Positions 30,151 to 41,338 of a stretch of 64,000 bases of DNA are shown piece by piece. The notes under the pieces were generated by a model, which saw only the letters and a list, made by a program, of their open reading frames with translations, did not search any database and had not been told where the DNA came from. Numbering within the stretch: position 1 is the first letter of the stretch; every line of letters begins with the position of its first letter. Origin of the DNA: Paramyrothecium sp. XJ0827 (taxonomy: Eukaryota > Ascomycota > Sordariomycetes > Hypocreales > Stachybotryaceae). The translations under genes were made by a program, and so were the position numbers. The DNA lies in assembly GCA_020881915.1 (NCBI GenBank), contig JAJFPB010000011.1:496001-560000 (forward strand), in the 5' to 3' direction.

Positions 30151-33100
30151 CCTACGAATCTTCCAACTCAACGTACACAAGAGAGATGTAACGCAGCTAA
30201 GCATGATGAACGATAGGGACTTGCAGGACTATGCAGTGCTGGCGGTCGCCGAACCGTACGCGCTGAACATTGAGGGATCGGTGGTGACGACACCAGACAG
30301 TCACAGAAACTGGATCAAGTATATACCGACAAAGAGACACGAGATGCAGTGGCCGATCCGGAGCATGCTCTGGATCCGCAGCGACCTGGAGGCGGAACAG
30401 GTGCCGATACCGTCGGCCGATCTCACGGGTGCCATCCTTCGGTGGCCCGACCGGGAGGTCTTGGTGGTGTCAGTATATGTGGCGGGTAAAGATGAGGATG
30501 CTTTGCGCACGGCCATAAGACAGCTACACACGACCGTCGCGAGCTTTCGAAGCAGCACGGGGAAGAGAACGGACATCGTCCTGGTCGGCGACTTCAACCG
30601 TCACGACCAGCTCTGGGGAGGCGACGAGGTAACAGGCAGGAGGCAAGGTGAGGCGGGGCCTATCATCGATCTCATGGACGAACATGGTCTGCTCAGTCTT
30701 CTCCCACGAGGGACGAAGACTTGGGAGGGACCGGGTGGCGAGAGCACCATCGACCTGACGCTCGCGTCAGCTGAGCTAGCAGAAGAGATGGTCCATTGCG
30801 GTATACACCCGACTGAACACGGGTCAGACCACAGGGCCATCCAGACGGAGTTTGATCTCACGACGCCTGAGAGAACGGCAGACTCAAGGCTACTGTTCAA
30901 GAATGCACCGTGGAATGCAATCAGGGAGAGGGTGAAAGATAAGCTCACACTACTCCCGTGGGATGGTGACGTCCAGACACAGACGGACAGGTTGATGGAA
31001 GTGGTTCTCGACGCGATCCATGAACTGGTACCAAGAGCAAAGCCGTCACCATACGCGAAGAGATGGTGGACTGCAGATCTCACGAAGCTCCGTAGAACGT
31101 ACACGTTCTGGAGGAATCTGGCGAGGGCCCGGCGTCGAGCTGGTCAACGGATCGACAGCCTAGAAGATCGAGCCAAAGAAGCAGCAAAAGAGTATCATGA
31201 CGCCATCAGAAAGCAGAAGAAGGCACATTGGGATGACTTTCTCGCTGACGGGACCAACATCTGGCAAGCCGCCAAGTACCTCGAACCCGGAGACGAGACG
31301 AAGGGTGATAAAGTGCCTCCGTTGAAACGAGCAGACGGGACGACGACGCAAGATAAATTCGAACAGGCGGAGGAACTGCTTTAGGACCTTCTTCCCGCCG
31401 TTACCGGCAGACTTAGAGGATGAAGTGCCACGACCGCGGCGCAGAGAAGTGGCCATGCCGAACCTGACGATGGAGGAGGCGGAGGAGAAGGTGATGGAAG
31501 CCAAGGCATGGAAGGCGCCCGGGCAAGACGGGCTGCCGGCCATGGTGTGGAAGCAGCTGTGGTCGGTGGTGAAGGAGCGGGTGTTGCGCCTGTTCCGTAC
31601 ATCATTGAGCGAAGGACGACTGCCAGACCAGTGGAGGGCCGCCAAGATCATCCCTCTCAAGAAGCCGGGTAAAGATGACTACAAGAAGGCAAAGGCCTGG
31701 AGGCCGATCTCGCTGCTGTCGACGCTGGGCAAGATCCTGGAAGCAGTAGTGGCGGATCGCATCTCATACGCCGTCGAGACGTACGGACTCTTGCCTGCCA
31801 ACCACTTTGGGGCGAGAAAGCGGCGGTCGGCAGAGCAGGCGTTGCTGCTCTTCCAGGAACAGGTCTACAAAGCATGGCGGAACCGCAAAGTGGTCAGCCT
31901 GGTTAGCTTTGATGTCAAGGGTGCCTACAACGGTGTGTTCAAGGACAGGCTGCTGCAAAGGCTGGAAGCGCGGGGTATACCAAAGAAGCTGGTCAGGTGG
32001 ATTGATGCTTTCTGCTCGAACCGCACGGCTACCATCACGGTGAACGGCTACACGTCTGCGCTACGGGAGCTGCCGCAGGCTGGCCTTCCGCAAGGGTCGC
32101 CGCTGTCGCCGATCCTCTTCCTCTTCTTCAACGCAGACCTGGTGCAGAGCAGGATAGACTCAAAGGGAGGCTCGATCGCCTTTGTCGACGACTACTCAGC
32201 CTGGGTCACAGGTCCGACGGCGGAAGAGAACAGAGACGGCATACAGGCCATCATCGACCGCGCACTGGCGTGGGAGAGGTGCAGCGGGGCGACATTTGAG
32301 TGCGACAAGACGACCATCGTCCACTTTACGCGCGTCATCGAACGCACCAGCCGCATCCCGTTCACGATCAAGGGAGAAGTGGTCAAGCCGAAGCAGAAGG
32401 CCAAGATCTTGGGAGTGGTCATGGACGCGAAGCTCAGGTTCAAGAAGCACATGGCCGAGGCGGCCACCAAAGGTCTCACGGCAGCCATGTGTCTGAGGAG
32501 ATTAAAGATGCTATCCCCACGTACGGCCAGGCAGCTCTTCGTGGCAACCGTGGCGCCGGCCATGGACTATGCCTCTGTCGTGTGGTCGCACGCACGAGGT
32601 GAAAGAGAACTGACCTGGTTCAATAGGGCTCAGAAGATGGGGGCGCGGGCCATCACGGGCGCCTTTCGGACAGTGTCGACGGCAGTGGCCGAAGCGGAGG
32701 CCAGCCTCCAGACGGTAGGCGAGAGGCATGCTCAAGCTGGCATGAGATCGTACATCAACATCCAGACCCTGCCAAAGACACATCCGCTCGCAACCCTCAA
32801 GGTGTCAACGAGCCGAAGATACATGTCACCGTTGAAGAAACTGGCACTTGCTCACGAAGGGAGCGGTATTGAACGGATGGAAACGATTCAGGCTTATGCG
32901 GTACCACCGTGGCACAACCGTGTGTCGACGGTATGCGAAGCCGACCGTGAAGCGGCGATAGCGGCAGCCGAGAATGTCAGCGATATTGTCATCGCGACCA
33001 GCGCTTCCGACAGAGGAGGGTTTGTGGGCATGGGCGGCATCGTAGCCCACAGATCGTCTGGTCAGACAGACACCGTGGTTGCCAGGTACTCGGTCACTCT

Positions 33101-33895
33101 CGGGTCACGAGACGACCAGAACCCATACACGGCCGAGCTGGAGGCGATAGCGATGGCACTGCGATGCATGCCCGATGGTCTGCAACGTCGAGAAATTACA
33201 GTATTGTCAAGCAGCCAGTCGTCACTCAAGGCGATCGCGCGACCCCGGCAACAATCAGGTCAGATCACCATCCGACAGATCTATGAGCACATTGAACGAC
33301 TGGGAAAGGGAAACAACAGAGTCAAGATGGTCTGGGTGCCGTCCCAAGACGACAGCCTCACTATGAGCCGTGAAGCAAAGAGACAAGCCCAGAAGGCAAC
33401 CAAAGCAGAATGCACTCCGCGATCGCTACCATACCAAGCGCGCTCTACGCGAACCAGGCTGGTGGTCGCGCAGTTGCATCAGCAACGGAGACTACCCGAC
33501 AGAGTAGGCGGCTACTCCAAGCGGATCGACCGAGCCCTGCCGGGCAAGCACACGAAAGCGCTGTACGATAGCTTGAAGAGGCGAGAAGCCGACGTGCTGT
33601 CGCAGCTTCGTACGGGAATGGCGAGGATCAACAGTTACCTGAGCAAGATAGGGGCCGCAGGGTCGGACATGTGTGAGTGCGGACGCGCACCAGAGACGAT
33701 GGAGCATTTCCTGTTCCGATGCACAAGGTGGGATACGGAGCGCGGAAACATGCGACAAGCTGGACAAGCATGATGGGAAACCTTTCCTTCTTCCTGGGTG
33801 GAAAGCCGGCGTCAGATGGACCCAAATGGGCACCTAACCTGGAGGCGGTGCGAGCGGCAGTCAAGTTTGCGATGGCGACGGGAAGACTGAGTTGA
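30140..33895 (+). pseudogene. LINE ORF2, endonuclease-reverse transcriptase-RNase H, two frame breaks
   Basis: The protein starts MGTNLRIFQLNVHKRD with an AP-type endonuclease (LVGDFNRHDQLWGG, GSDHRAI). The reverse transcriptase follows (AWRPISLLSTLGKILEAVVA, GLPQGSPLSPILF and the active-site FVDDYS), then an RNase H domain (GGIVAHRSSGQTD, YTAELEAIAMAL) and a C-terminal CECGRAPETMEHFLFRC motif. It copies and integrates the LINE at nicked DNA. A single extra T in CTTTAGG (about 31383) stops the frame; removing it joins EELL to RTFFPPLPADLEDE. Near 33770 one A is missing compared with the truncated copy at 3.6 kb. Both are homopolymer changes, so this may be an otherwise intact ORF. Confidence 0.88.
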
Positions 33896-34186
33896 GAAAG
33901 GGAAAACAGAACATATTAAAACATTAACATCACAGTTGACTACTAACATCGAACAGCCTCAAGTTGACAGACCATGCTTCAGCTGCTGAAGATAGGATGC
34001 TGAACACTTGGAGAAGTCGGCCTTCAAGCAGGCCTGTCAAGCAGAGTCAAGCGTGGCTTGAATGGAAAAGACTTAAGAAGAGAAGTGGGGCTTTCCGTTG
34101 TGTAGACCGGATCAATGCGGAGGAATCGTAAATAGCCTAGCGTACCTACTGGCCCTATGAGATTCGTTCTCCCGGGCGTAATAAAC

Positions 34187-34209
34187 TCTATCTATCTATC
34201 TATCTATCT
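34187..34209 (+). repeat. TCTA microsatellite tail of the LINE
   Basis: TCTA units end the element after GGGCGTAATAAACTC. The truncated copy carries the complementary TAGA run at 3176-3192, so the tail belongs to the element. Confidence 0.85.
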
Positions 34210-34389
34210 TACGATGCCATGGTACGCCACATAACAAATCATACACCATAGATCTCCTCGGCATCGTCGATCGTAAAAGGGCGGGAGCGGAACAAGCAAG
34301 CCTGCATTATTTCTAGCCAACCGGGGAGCTAGCCGATCTAGCCCCGCCACCCCAAGGCCTAGCAGGAATCACCATCTTCCTATTCAATC

Positions 34390-34743
34390 ATGCCCTCCAC
34401 GTACTTTTTTGGTTGGATTTGTGTGAGTAAAGGATTGACCTCTGACATTCCCCGACTAATTAAGCAGGGCAACTGCAATAAATACGAATACCGCTCTCAT
34501 GCATGGGGCATACAATATTGCACAAGGTGCAAATCAGCAATTGCGGAGGATGACGTGATTCGCCAATGGAACGTCACGGACTGTCGTACAAGAGGGGCCA
34601 AAGAGATAAATCTAGCGGGCCAGTGGGAAAACAGGCAGATACATGATGATAAGCCCTTGTGGCAGAAGGAGCTGCCATGTCTTACGTATCCTTGTCCACC
34701 TAAGCGAAAGCTCCGATTTGGCAGTCAAGGTCAACATATTTGA
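34390..34743 (+). CDS. Small Cys-rich (zinc-ribbon-like) hypothetical protein
   Basis: Exon 1 (34390-34422) encodes MPSTYFFGWIC. A 45-bp intron (34423-34467) has good borders (GTGAGT...GCAG) and an internal CTAAT branch site. Exon 2 (34468-34743) continues GNCNKYEYRSHAWGIQYCTRC. The spliced 102-residue product carries CGNC and CTRC pairs that could bind one zinc ion. No family name is certain. Because the intron length is divisible by three, the unspliced frame is also open. It lies just downstream of the LINE. Confidence 0.45.
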   Translation: MPSTYFFGWICVSKGLTSDIPRLIKQGNCNKYEYRSHAWGIQYCTRCKSAIAEDDVIRQWNVTDCRTRGAKEINLAGQWENRQIHDDKPLWQKELPCLTYPCPPKRKLRFGSQGQHI

Positions 34744-34845
34744 TTACAACCTGAAGTGCCATCGGTACTCTTTTAAAAGGTCCCAGGGGATCGTTTTCGC
34801 CATCCGTTTCTTTCGAAGCAGCCTCCGAAGATTTAAGTTTGGTTA

Positions 34846-35084
34846 ACAAGCAGCAGCGAGAAGTTGCACTGCGGCATGTTCAGAAAGTAATTTGTCTCGT
34901 AATCGCACGCATGCCTCGTACCTTTCCAGGTCAGTTTTGCATAGGTAGATTTCCTTTCGAAACTGAATGACTCTCTGAAGCTGGTTGCTGCTCAAAATTA
35001 TCGATTCATCATGATATTGAGACTTCTAGGAAGCGGATCTTGTGCGTTGGAAGGACTCTCATGGGAAACAGTAGGCCGCGCCAT
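34846..35084 (-). pseudogene. N-terminal relic of an RNase H-like gene, copy A
   Basis: The minus strand starts MARPTVSHESPSNAQ and contains KTDLERYEACVRLRDKLLSE, matching copy C at 49.1-49.4 kb (KTDLDKYEACVRVRDELLSE). An in-frame stop follows IMMNR. The RNase H core is absent here. Similarity to copy C continues upstream to about 35175, across the site where a MULE inserted in copy C. Confidence 0.6.
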
Positions 35085-35175
35085 GTTGTATGTAGGGTTG
35101 TGGTTTGATATTATGGCGAGGTTGTTCGCTTAGTCAACGGACCCGCCCAGACACTGGATTTCCATGACTTGAGTG

Positions 35176-36220
35176 GGTTTGCGTTTGTGAGCCACCATTA
35201 GTCATTTCACAGTTCCTGGTACCCCCCCATTAACCAACTGCACCGTCCTTGCAGCGCGCGTACAGCATCGAACCAAGGCTAGCGTTCATCTCGGTACAGC
35301 TAGCCGTAGCGCGAGCTTACCGGCCCATAATTCCGCGACCTGTTTCATGACGCTGGACCCGTCGGGCCAAGTTTAGGCTCGTTGGCGTCGAGGCGTCTAT
35401 GCTCCGCTCGCGGTTCTGGGGCGCGCCCAACCTCGTGGCATTGTTAATTAGATCGAGCTAGCAGACGTAGTGAATAGCCCGTTCATTCGCTTCCCCGCCA
35501 GTAGTTAATTAACTTCAACGTTGAATAGCTGCAATAAACTAAACGCATAAACCAGAAACCCCATTGGCAAGCCATGTTTGAATGCAGTGTTGTGCTTATG
35601 TGATATTATCGCATGGGTATATTGTTGAGTTGTGGACCCATTCACCAGGAGCTGGAGGACCCCTTCAGTGGGTTCACTGTGGTGGGTTCTTATTGGTCAC
35701 ATCTGGGTCCTGTTGAGCACGTACGCCAATTCCTCTTGGGTCTTGGTTGCGTCAACACCCCCTGCTGTAGAACGAGACGGTCATTGACCAGTTGCCAAAT
35801 GTATTCTACTCCGCATTAGCACACTTATATAAAGACAGTACAATAACATACTTTTCTGGCAGTCGGTGACTCGAGAGTTTCCTAAAAGCGGACAATCTCT
35901 TTGCCTGCCCGTATGAAAAGATCAGATATTGCCGCCCCACAGTGACCGAATGCGGGCTGAAAGATGATGTAACCATGCATGTATTTACCTTCGAGACGGA
36001 ATAGATTCTCCGGTAGCGAGGCACTTAACGTGACTTGGTGACCGCTGTTAACTTTAAATTGACAAGAAACCGGCATAATCAACACATCAACCTTTGGTTT
36101 ATTTGGAACGAGACAAAAGACCTCAACTCTCACTTACATGGGCCTTCATCCTAACATGCGCAATCACCTTCAAACTACAGCTCTTCCAAAAGAATAAGCT
36201 TGCTGAGGTAAAGCCTGGAA
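35176..36220. other. Intergenic, presumed promoter of the Zn2Cys6 gene
   Basis: About 1 kb without a recognisable gene. The short open frames (35613-35819 on plus, 35806-36133 on minus) have no motif. Confidence 0.35.
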
Positions 36221-38561
36221 ATGTCTTCCAAGAAATACCAACGTCTCCTACCCGCTTTGGGAACTTCCAGCCAGATTGAGCCCTCGAGCGGAAGCTTGAC
36301 ATCGGAGCTACCGCCACGGAAGCGAATAGGTACATCCATTGCTTGCGATGAGTGTCGTGCTAGAAAATTACGGGTACGTTCCCTTTATCAATTGTTGTTC
36401 TATGTGTTGTTGTCAATAGTTACTCATGTCTGCGAAGTGTGATGGTGCTCGTCCGATTTGCTCTAGGTGTCGTACGCGCAGACAGTCGAGTTGTTCGTAC
36501 GCCAGCAAGCGTAAATTAGTAGATGAAGCTACCCTTGAGGTGGTCGAACTCTTAATAAACCTCCCTCAAAATCAGGCTTTTGAAGTTCTCATGGCCTTGC
36601 GGGAACACGGTGACCCTGCCATCGCCTTATCTACCATAAAGCACAGCATCAACAGTAGGGTGAACACAGTCGCTCTATCTGCATTTACCGCTCTTGAATC
36701 CGAGCTAATGGCTAAAAACCGCTGCTTGTTTCCCTCTTTGCGTCTATTGCCAGCTGTCGTTCTAGCTAATAGCAATCTTCTAAAGCCGTCCAAAACAGCG
36801 ACTTCTCAAGGGTACTCAGAAGTTCAGCCTACAAGCGGTGAAGCCGACTCGGCGATTAGGGAAGCAGACATACCCGACATCCTAAAGGACAAGGCTACGC
36901 AACTGTCGGATTACTGCGATAAGCGTCTTCGTCACCTAAAAATTGGATTCTGGACAGATCTTTATATCACAGATGAATTTGCGGCACGCGTTATTTCACT
37001 CTATATTCAGACGGACCACCCTCTCTTAGGAGTTTTTGACGTGAATCTTTTTATCACTGGTTTGGTCGATCAGCGGCATGAATACTGCTCCCGGTTCCTG
37101 ATTCATGCGGTTATGTGTCTAGGTTGTGTAAGTACAGCCATGTCGTGAAGACAGTAGATACGCATTCAGCTAATCATGTGCTAGCAAATGTACAGCGCAT
37201 TCGATCCCAGTGCGATTGGAACTGCGCATCACTTTTCTCAAGAAGCAGAGAGGTTGTGGGAGTTGAGGCCATCTGACTCAGGGCTAACCATGGCTGGACT
37301 TGTCCTTTTGGGTCTTTCCCTTATGGGGCAAGGCAAGGACCACACCATCATTAAATACTCAAGGGAGGCTACCGAGATGGGCAAACGTCTTGATCTTTTA
37401 GGTCTCGACGACGCATCTACTGTTGACCTTAGCCAGTTATCAGAAGACAATGCACGTATATGTGGTTCTGCAGCATGGGGTACCTTCAGCTGGACTGTGT
37501 AAGTTGATTCTCCGTTGTGGGACTCATGACTGAAGCTTATATTTATAGTTTGCTATCACTATTCTATCGCCAGCCGGGCATGGAGTTTCCTAAAAGACTA
37601 CCAACGCTTCCGATCCCCCGGGAATCGGTATCTCCCACGGAGGAAGAATTGTCAAGTGAGAAGACACCTCTGGCGGAGATAGACCTTACAGAAGCTCTAT
37701 TTCCTGCTCTGTGTGAGTTCTGGCAAATGATTTATGCAGCGACCTGGCTATACTCGACTGATCCCAGCAGTCGTCAGGCCGACTTCAAGCTTCAAATTGC
37801 TGAGCATAAATTTCGTGAAATTCTCGCATGGACTAAGAGCTATTCCACTTTGCTTATGCGTACTAAAGAGAGCTCCCATCACGTCTACGTAATCCAGTAT
37901 GTATTCATTATAGACTGTATACAAGGCATCTTGTCAATAGCCTTTACTAATGCAATCTAGCATTTGGATACACGCAGTATTCCTGGACATTTGGCGGCCT
38001 TTCGTTTCTGAATCATCATACAATCGACACCCGCTTAAGACCTTTTCGGCCCGCGACAGCACTGCCAAGGCCGCTTATAAAGCCTCAGTCAATCAACTTA
38101 AAGCTCTAGTAGTCGATCATCGCACGGATTACGAGACTTCGGCTTACTCTATTCTTTGGCATACAGGTCTACTGTATCTGGCCAATGCAATGCTAGAAGA
38201 TACTCGAGATCCAGAATGGCGGTCGTATTTCTTGCTTTGTTTATATGGCTATGAAAGCTTACGGCGACCGTATCGCATCTCCGCATTGATAGGGAGAGGC
38301 TTGCTGTCTATGGCGCTGCGGGACACGGACATGCCAGGAGATGACGCTCGAAAGATATTGCAGGATCTCGAGGAGCATGGCATAGATCATGTCAAGGAAG
38401 ATGCGATGCCTCAACTCCGCGCTACTCTTATGGTGGACCTGAATCTAGCTATTAAAAGCCCGGAGGACGCGAGAGTGGAGAAGATAGCTGGGGAGTTCGA
38501 TAACTTGGCGCTCTTCCAGGATATTATGGATAAGGATGAGTTGGCTGCCCCAAATAGCTAG
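36221..38561 (+). CDS. Zn2Cys6 transcription factor, intact five-exon gene
   Basis: Exons 36221-36373, 36438-37127, 37185-37498, 37549-37896 and 37961-38561 join in phase to 701 residues; all four introns are GT-AG and 50-64 bp long. The N-terminal zinc cluster is CDECRARKLR-CDGARPICSRC-RTRRQSSC (spacing 2-6-6-2-7) and is split by intron 1 after the third basic position, as in many fungal regulators. A fungal-specific regulatory domain follows (FLIHAVMCLGC, AERLWELRPSDSGLTMAGLV, IWIHAVFLDIWRPF). Such proteins act in the nucleus on CGG-containing sites. The targets are unknown. A TCGG-N6-CCGA palindrome lies 0.7 kb downstream. Confidence 0.85.
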
Positions 38562-39596
38562 ACCATGGTCGAATCTGGCGGTAATATACTCCTTCATTAC
38601 ACATCTAGGGTGAACTGGGGCATGTATTAGTAACCGAATTTTCTGCAGAGAAAGCCAACAGCCATGATAGCCCTTTCAGTCTCATCGCCTTGTGGAAGAC
38701 CATCTTTGCTGATAGTTACTAGCACTTGCAGGGCGTGACGAGCGGACATGGGTGTATATATTGGCCGTAACAGGTGGTGGGAGGCGACATGTATGACGAG
38801 CATGAATGAAGTTTGAGAGTTCATCCCATGTTAATGGCGTGCGGAGACTGCAATGAGCCGGAATAACCCGGCAGAGATACCGATACGCTTGAAAGGGTGT
38901 ATAACGGATTTGTGGGAGCAATCCACAGTGGAACATCAGCCGGACACACTTGCATGTATGTAAGTGAACGTAGCCATCAGTCTGCTGATCGTTCCGGAAA
39001 ACGCAAGGAAACAGAACAACCTAGGTCTCGACATCAGTGACCAGTGTTGGCGTCATTGCGCTTGACTCGTCTAGCATGGCCACATATCCCTCAGTCGCTT
39101 GCAGTGCGTTGCCAATCCAGCAAATGTCGCCCAGTAGCGGAGCCTCTGGAGCGCAAGTACAGCCTCGCATAATGCTTTCCCAGCCACCACTCTAGGAACG
39201 TTGCTTGTAAATCTTGAACAAGATAGACGTAGCCAAGCTGGGCTCTCACATGACGTTTCGGACAGGTTCGGCAGCTGCCGAACCTTCAAACCCATGATTT
39301 GGAATCTTAACTCCGGCAAGGTGTTCTATTCGCCCTTTCACACAAGGGGCGACTCAATGGACTGTCATGTGGGGTTGGGGCAAATTGAGGGTGGCGTGGA
39401 ACTTGGGTAAGCCACTCAACCGGATCATCGGCGCGTCCGAGCGAATCTTGCGTTAGGCGGCTCGATTCCGGTCTCCGAAAGCTAATTACACTGATTGAGG
39501 ACAAACTACCATATAAGTCACGGCTGTTCGCGTCGTCTCTGGAATTTTCATCATATATACCAAGTCGCACTCCAATCTCCGTTGTCCGCAACAGTC
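38562..39596. other. Intergenic with one palindromic site
   Basis: No confident gene. On the minus strand a short frame from ATG 38703 (MVFHKAMRLKGLSWLLAFSA) resembles a signal-peptide start and has an AATATATACA box about 50 bp upstream. It stops after 33 codons and may be a relic. Confidence 0.35.
39264..39285. promoter_or_regulatory. 22-bp perfect palindrome with TCGG-N6-CCGA core
   Basis: The core TTCGGCAGCTGCCGAA lies within a perfect 22-bp palindrome. TCGG-N6-CCGA is the known site form for the Zn2Cys6 regulators Ppr1 and UaY. It lies between the intact Zn2Cys6 gene (ends 38561) and the hypothetical gene starting at 39597, about 310 bp upstream of that start. Binding is inferred only. 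Confidence 0.4.
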
Positions 39597-40322
39597 ATGT
39601 ATGCCAGTGTTTCTTCACAAAAGCTTGCCCGGATGGCACAGCAAAAGCTCCACACAGAGTCAATGCAGGCAAACAGCAAGCTTCGTCGGCTTTTGGCACA
39701 CGTCAATCTCATAGACAGCATATTTGATGATCCAATAAAGGGAGAATTGGACCCAACCCCGGCCTTCAACGACTCGATAAGCCTCCCAGATAGAAACTGC
39801 TGGGTAGAAGAAGATTTCAATGTTAATCTATACCTCCATGAAGGCAACTGCATAGGCATTGATCCAGACGAAGACGACACATTATCAGATTCGCCCAGCA
39901 GCACAACAGAGGTAGAATGGGTTGAGGATTATTGTCCTGAACACTGCAGCCCAGCCGTTGCCGACCGCTCCGATTCATTTAGCCAAATCCGAAAGCTTTT
40001 TTATGAAGAATCGGACGGTGTCTACGATTCTTATGCCGCATACAAACATTGTCTTACTCCTAGCAAAACTCGCCCTGCCGATGGCTGCTCTGAGCAGATA
40101 GTTGATGGTCAAGTTTTATCTAACAAATCACAAACCATCCCCAGAACTATGAACGAAACTAGAAAATTCTCCAAGGCAGAGCAAGAATTAGCTTTAACAG
40201 ATGAGCTTGACTCTTCTGATTACATGAAGTGGGAGCTTGCCTCAGTCAGACGTGTGCCTCGTGGAGTGCATTCCCACCGGCGACGGGGTTCTGTAATAGA
40301 GTTGCCTCTTAGTCATGTCTAA
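39597..40322 (+). CDS. Conserved fungal hypothetical protein
   Basis: A 241-residue intronless frame from ATG 39597 (MYASVSSQKLARMAQQKLH). It contains KLRRLLAHVNLIDSIFDD near the N-terminus, a pattern I recall from small uncharacterised proteins of many Sordariomycetes, followed by acidic and Ser-rich stretches (DPDEDDTLSDSPSSTTEVEW) and a basic C-terminus (HSHRRRGS). There is no signal peptide or membrane segment. Function unknown. The frame is clean, in contrast to its neighbours. Confidence 0.6.
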   Translation: MYASVSSQKLARMAQQKLHTESMQANSKLRRLLAHVNLIDSIFDDPIKGELDPTPAFNDSISLPDRNCWVEEDFNVNLYLHEGNCIGIDPDEDDTLSDSPSSTTEVEWVEDYCPEHCSPAVADRSDSFSQIRKLFYEESDGVYDSYAAYKHCLTPSKTRPADGCSEQIVDGQVLSNKSQTIPRTMNETRKFSKAEQELALTDELDSSDYMKWELASVRRVPRGVHSHRRRGSVIELPLSHV

Positions 40323-41096
40323 AATCGCTTCAAAAATTCAAGAACGGTTTTCAGTTACAAGAGGACACTCATGCAGGGTTTATAATCTTTGGTCAATGGA
40401 TATATTAATTATATCGATGTTTGGATACCTGGATCCTTAATACTTCGACCAACGAGTCACTCTAGTCTAATGTCCACGAGACCGTGCATGATTAGGTTTT
40501 CGAACAGCGCATCTACAAGGGATTACGCTGGTTAGAAATGGTAGACAAAAAAAGTGGGAGAGGCTGATTGAATTGGGTTACCGTCATAACTGTGCCATTA
40601 GCTTTTCCGAGGGCCACCGCTCAAACGTAAGCACATTGGATTTATGTGGCTTGTACACAAGATGGGACTTGCGTCATTATGATGGCTCCAAGCTGTTGTG
40701 GCAAAAGCTCACATCTTTTCCCGATGCAGGAGACTACAATGCCAAACTCTAAAGTCCTCAGGTGTAGGACAGATCTAAGTTTGTGGGTTAGTACGACACA
40801 CCTCAAAGGTTCACTACCACTACGGCTAACCCGCGCTTGACTTCCTTTGTTCGATCGGCACTTAGCCAGACTACTCGAAATATTTTTAAACTTTGAAGTG
40901 GGACTAATGAGATGAGAAGCTGTCCAGTTACGTCGTTGATCATGTTCTCTGAACCAACACTGGATTGCAATGTCTGGATTATGGCGGCTTAGCTCGACGT
41001 CAGGTCGTTCATTAACAGCTTCAAGTCCCGCCCAGCTTTGCGATCGACAGCTCCAACCATCGTTTTATCATAAACCGAGATCCCGCCACATCCAAT
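40323..41096. other. Intergenic, nothing recognised
   Basis: About 770 bp with no gene, repeat or element end that I can support. Confidence 0.35.
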
Positions 41097-41333
41097 ATGT
41101 CACTGCATTGGACCAGAGATATTTGCCTCCGCTGTGAAGCCCAGACAGACGGCGCTGGTTATTGCTCTAAGACTTGTCAATCTGTGGAAGATGACAAAGC
41201 AAAGGCGGGGAGGGAATCTTTTTCACATTCAGCAACCCAGGGAGAAGAGGCATCAGCCACGGTCGTTAAGGAATTGAGAGCGTACAACATATCATTGTAT
41301 CGATCAAAAGTGCAAAGGAGGGCGCCACATTAA
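41097..41333 (+). pseudogene. Ecl1-like zinc-binding protein fragment
   Basis: A 78-residue frame begins MSLHWTRDICLRCEAQTDGAGYCSKTCQ. The C-x2-C...YC-x3-C pattern followed by an acidic and Lys-rich stretch resembles the N-terminus of the Ecl1 (extender of chronological lifespan) family. The usual longer Ser-rich tail is missing, and the frame stops where the RNase H-like relic begins on the other strand. It is therefore probably truncated. The family call is tentative. Confidence 0.4.
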
Positions 41334-41338
41334 CATCT

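Larger units (their letters stand above)
28300..34209 (+). mobile_element. Tad-like LINE (non-LTR retrotransposon), near full length
   Basis: A GC-rich 5' region (from about 28300) precedes two overlapping genes in the order gag-like ORF1 and then ORF2 with endonuclease, reverse transcriptase, RNase H and a C-terminal Cys/His motif. This is the layout of the Tad1 clade of fungal LINEs. The 3' end is a (TCTA)n repeat (34187-34209) rather than poly(A). A second, truncated copy with the same tail lies inverted at 3176-4128. No clear target-site duplication was seen, and the exact 5' end is uncertain. Confidence 0.9.

Noticed and set aside
27961..34225. Partial match TACGATG / GGTACGCC on both sides of the LINE as a target duplication
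   Set aside because: The shared pieces are short, differently spaced and far from the inferred 5' end.
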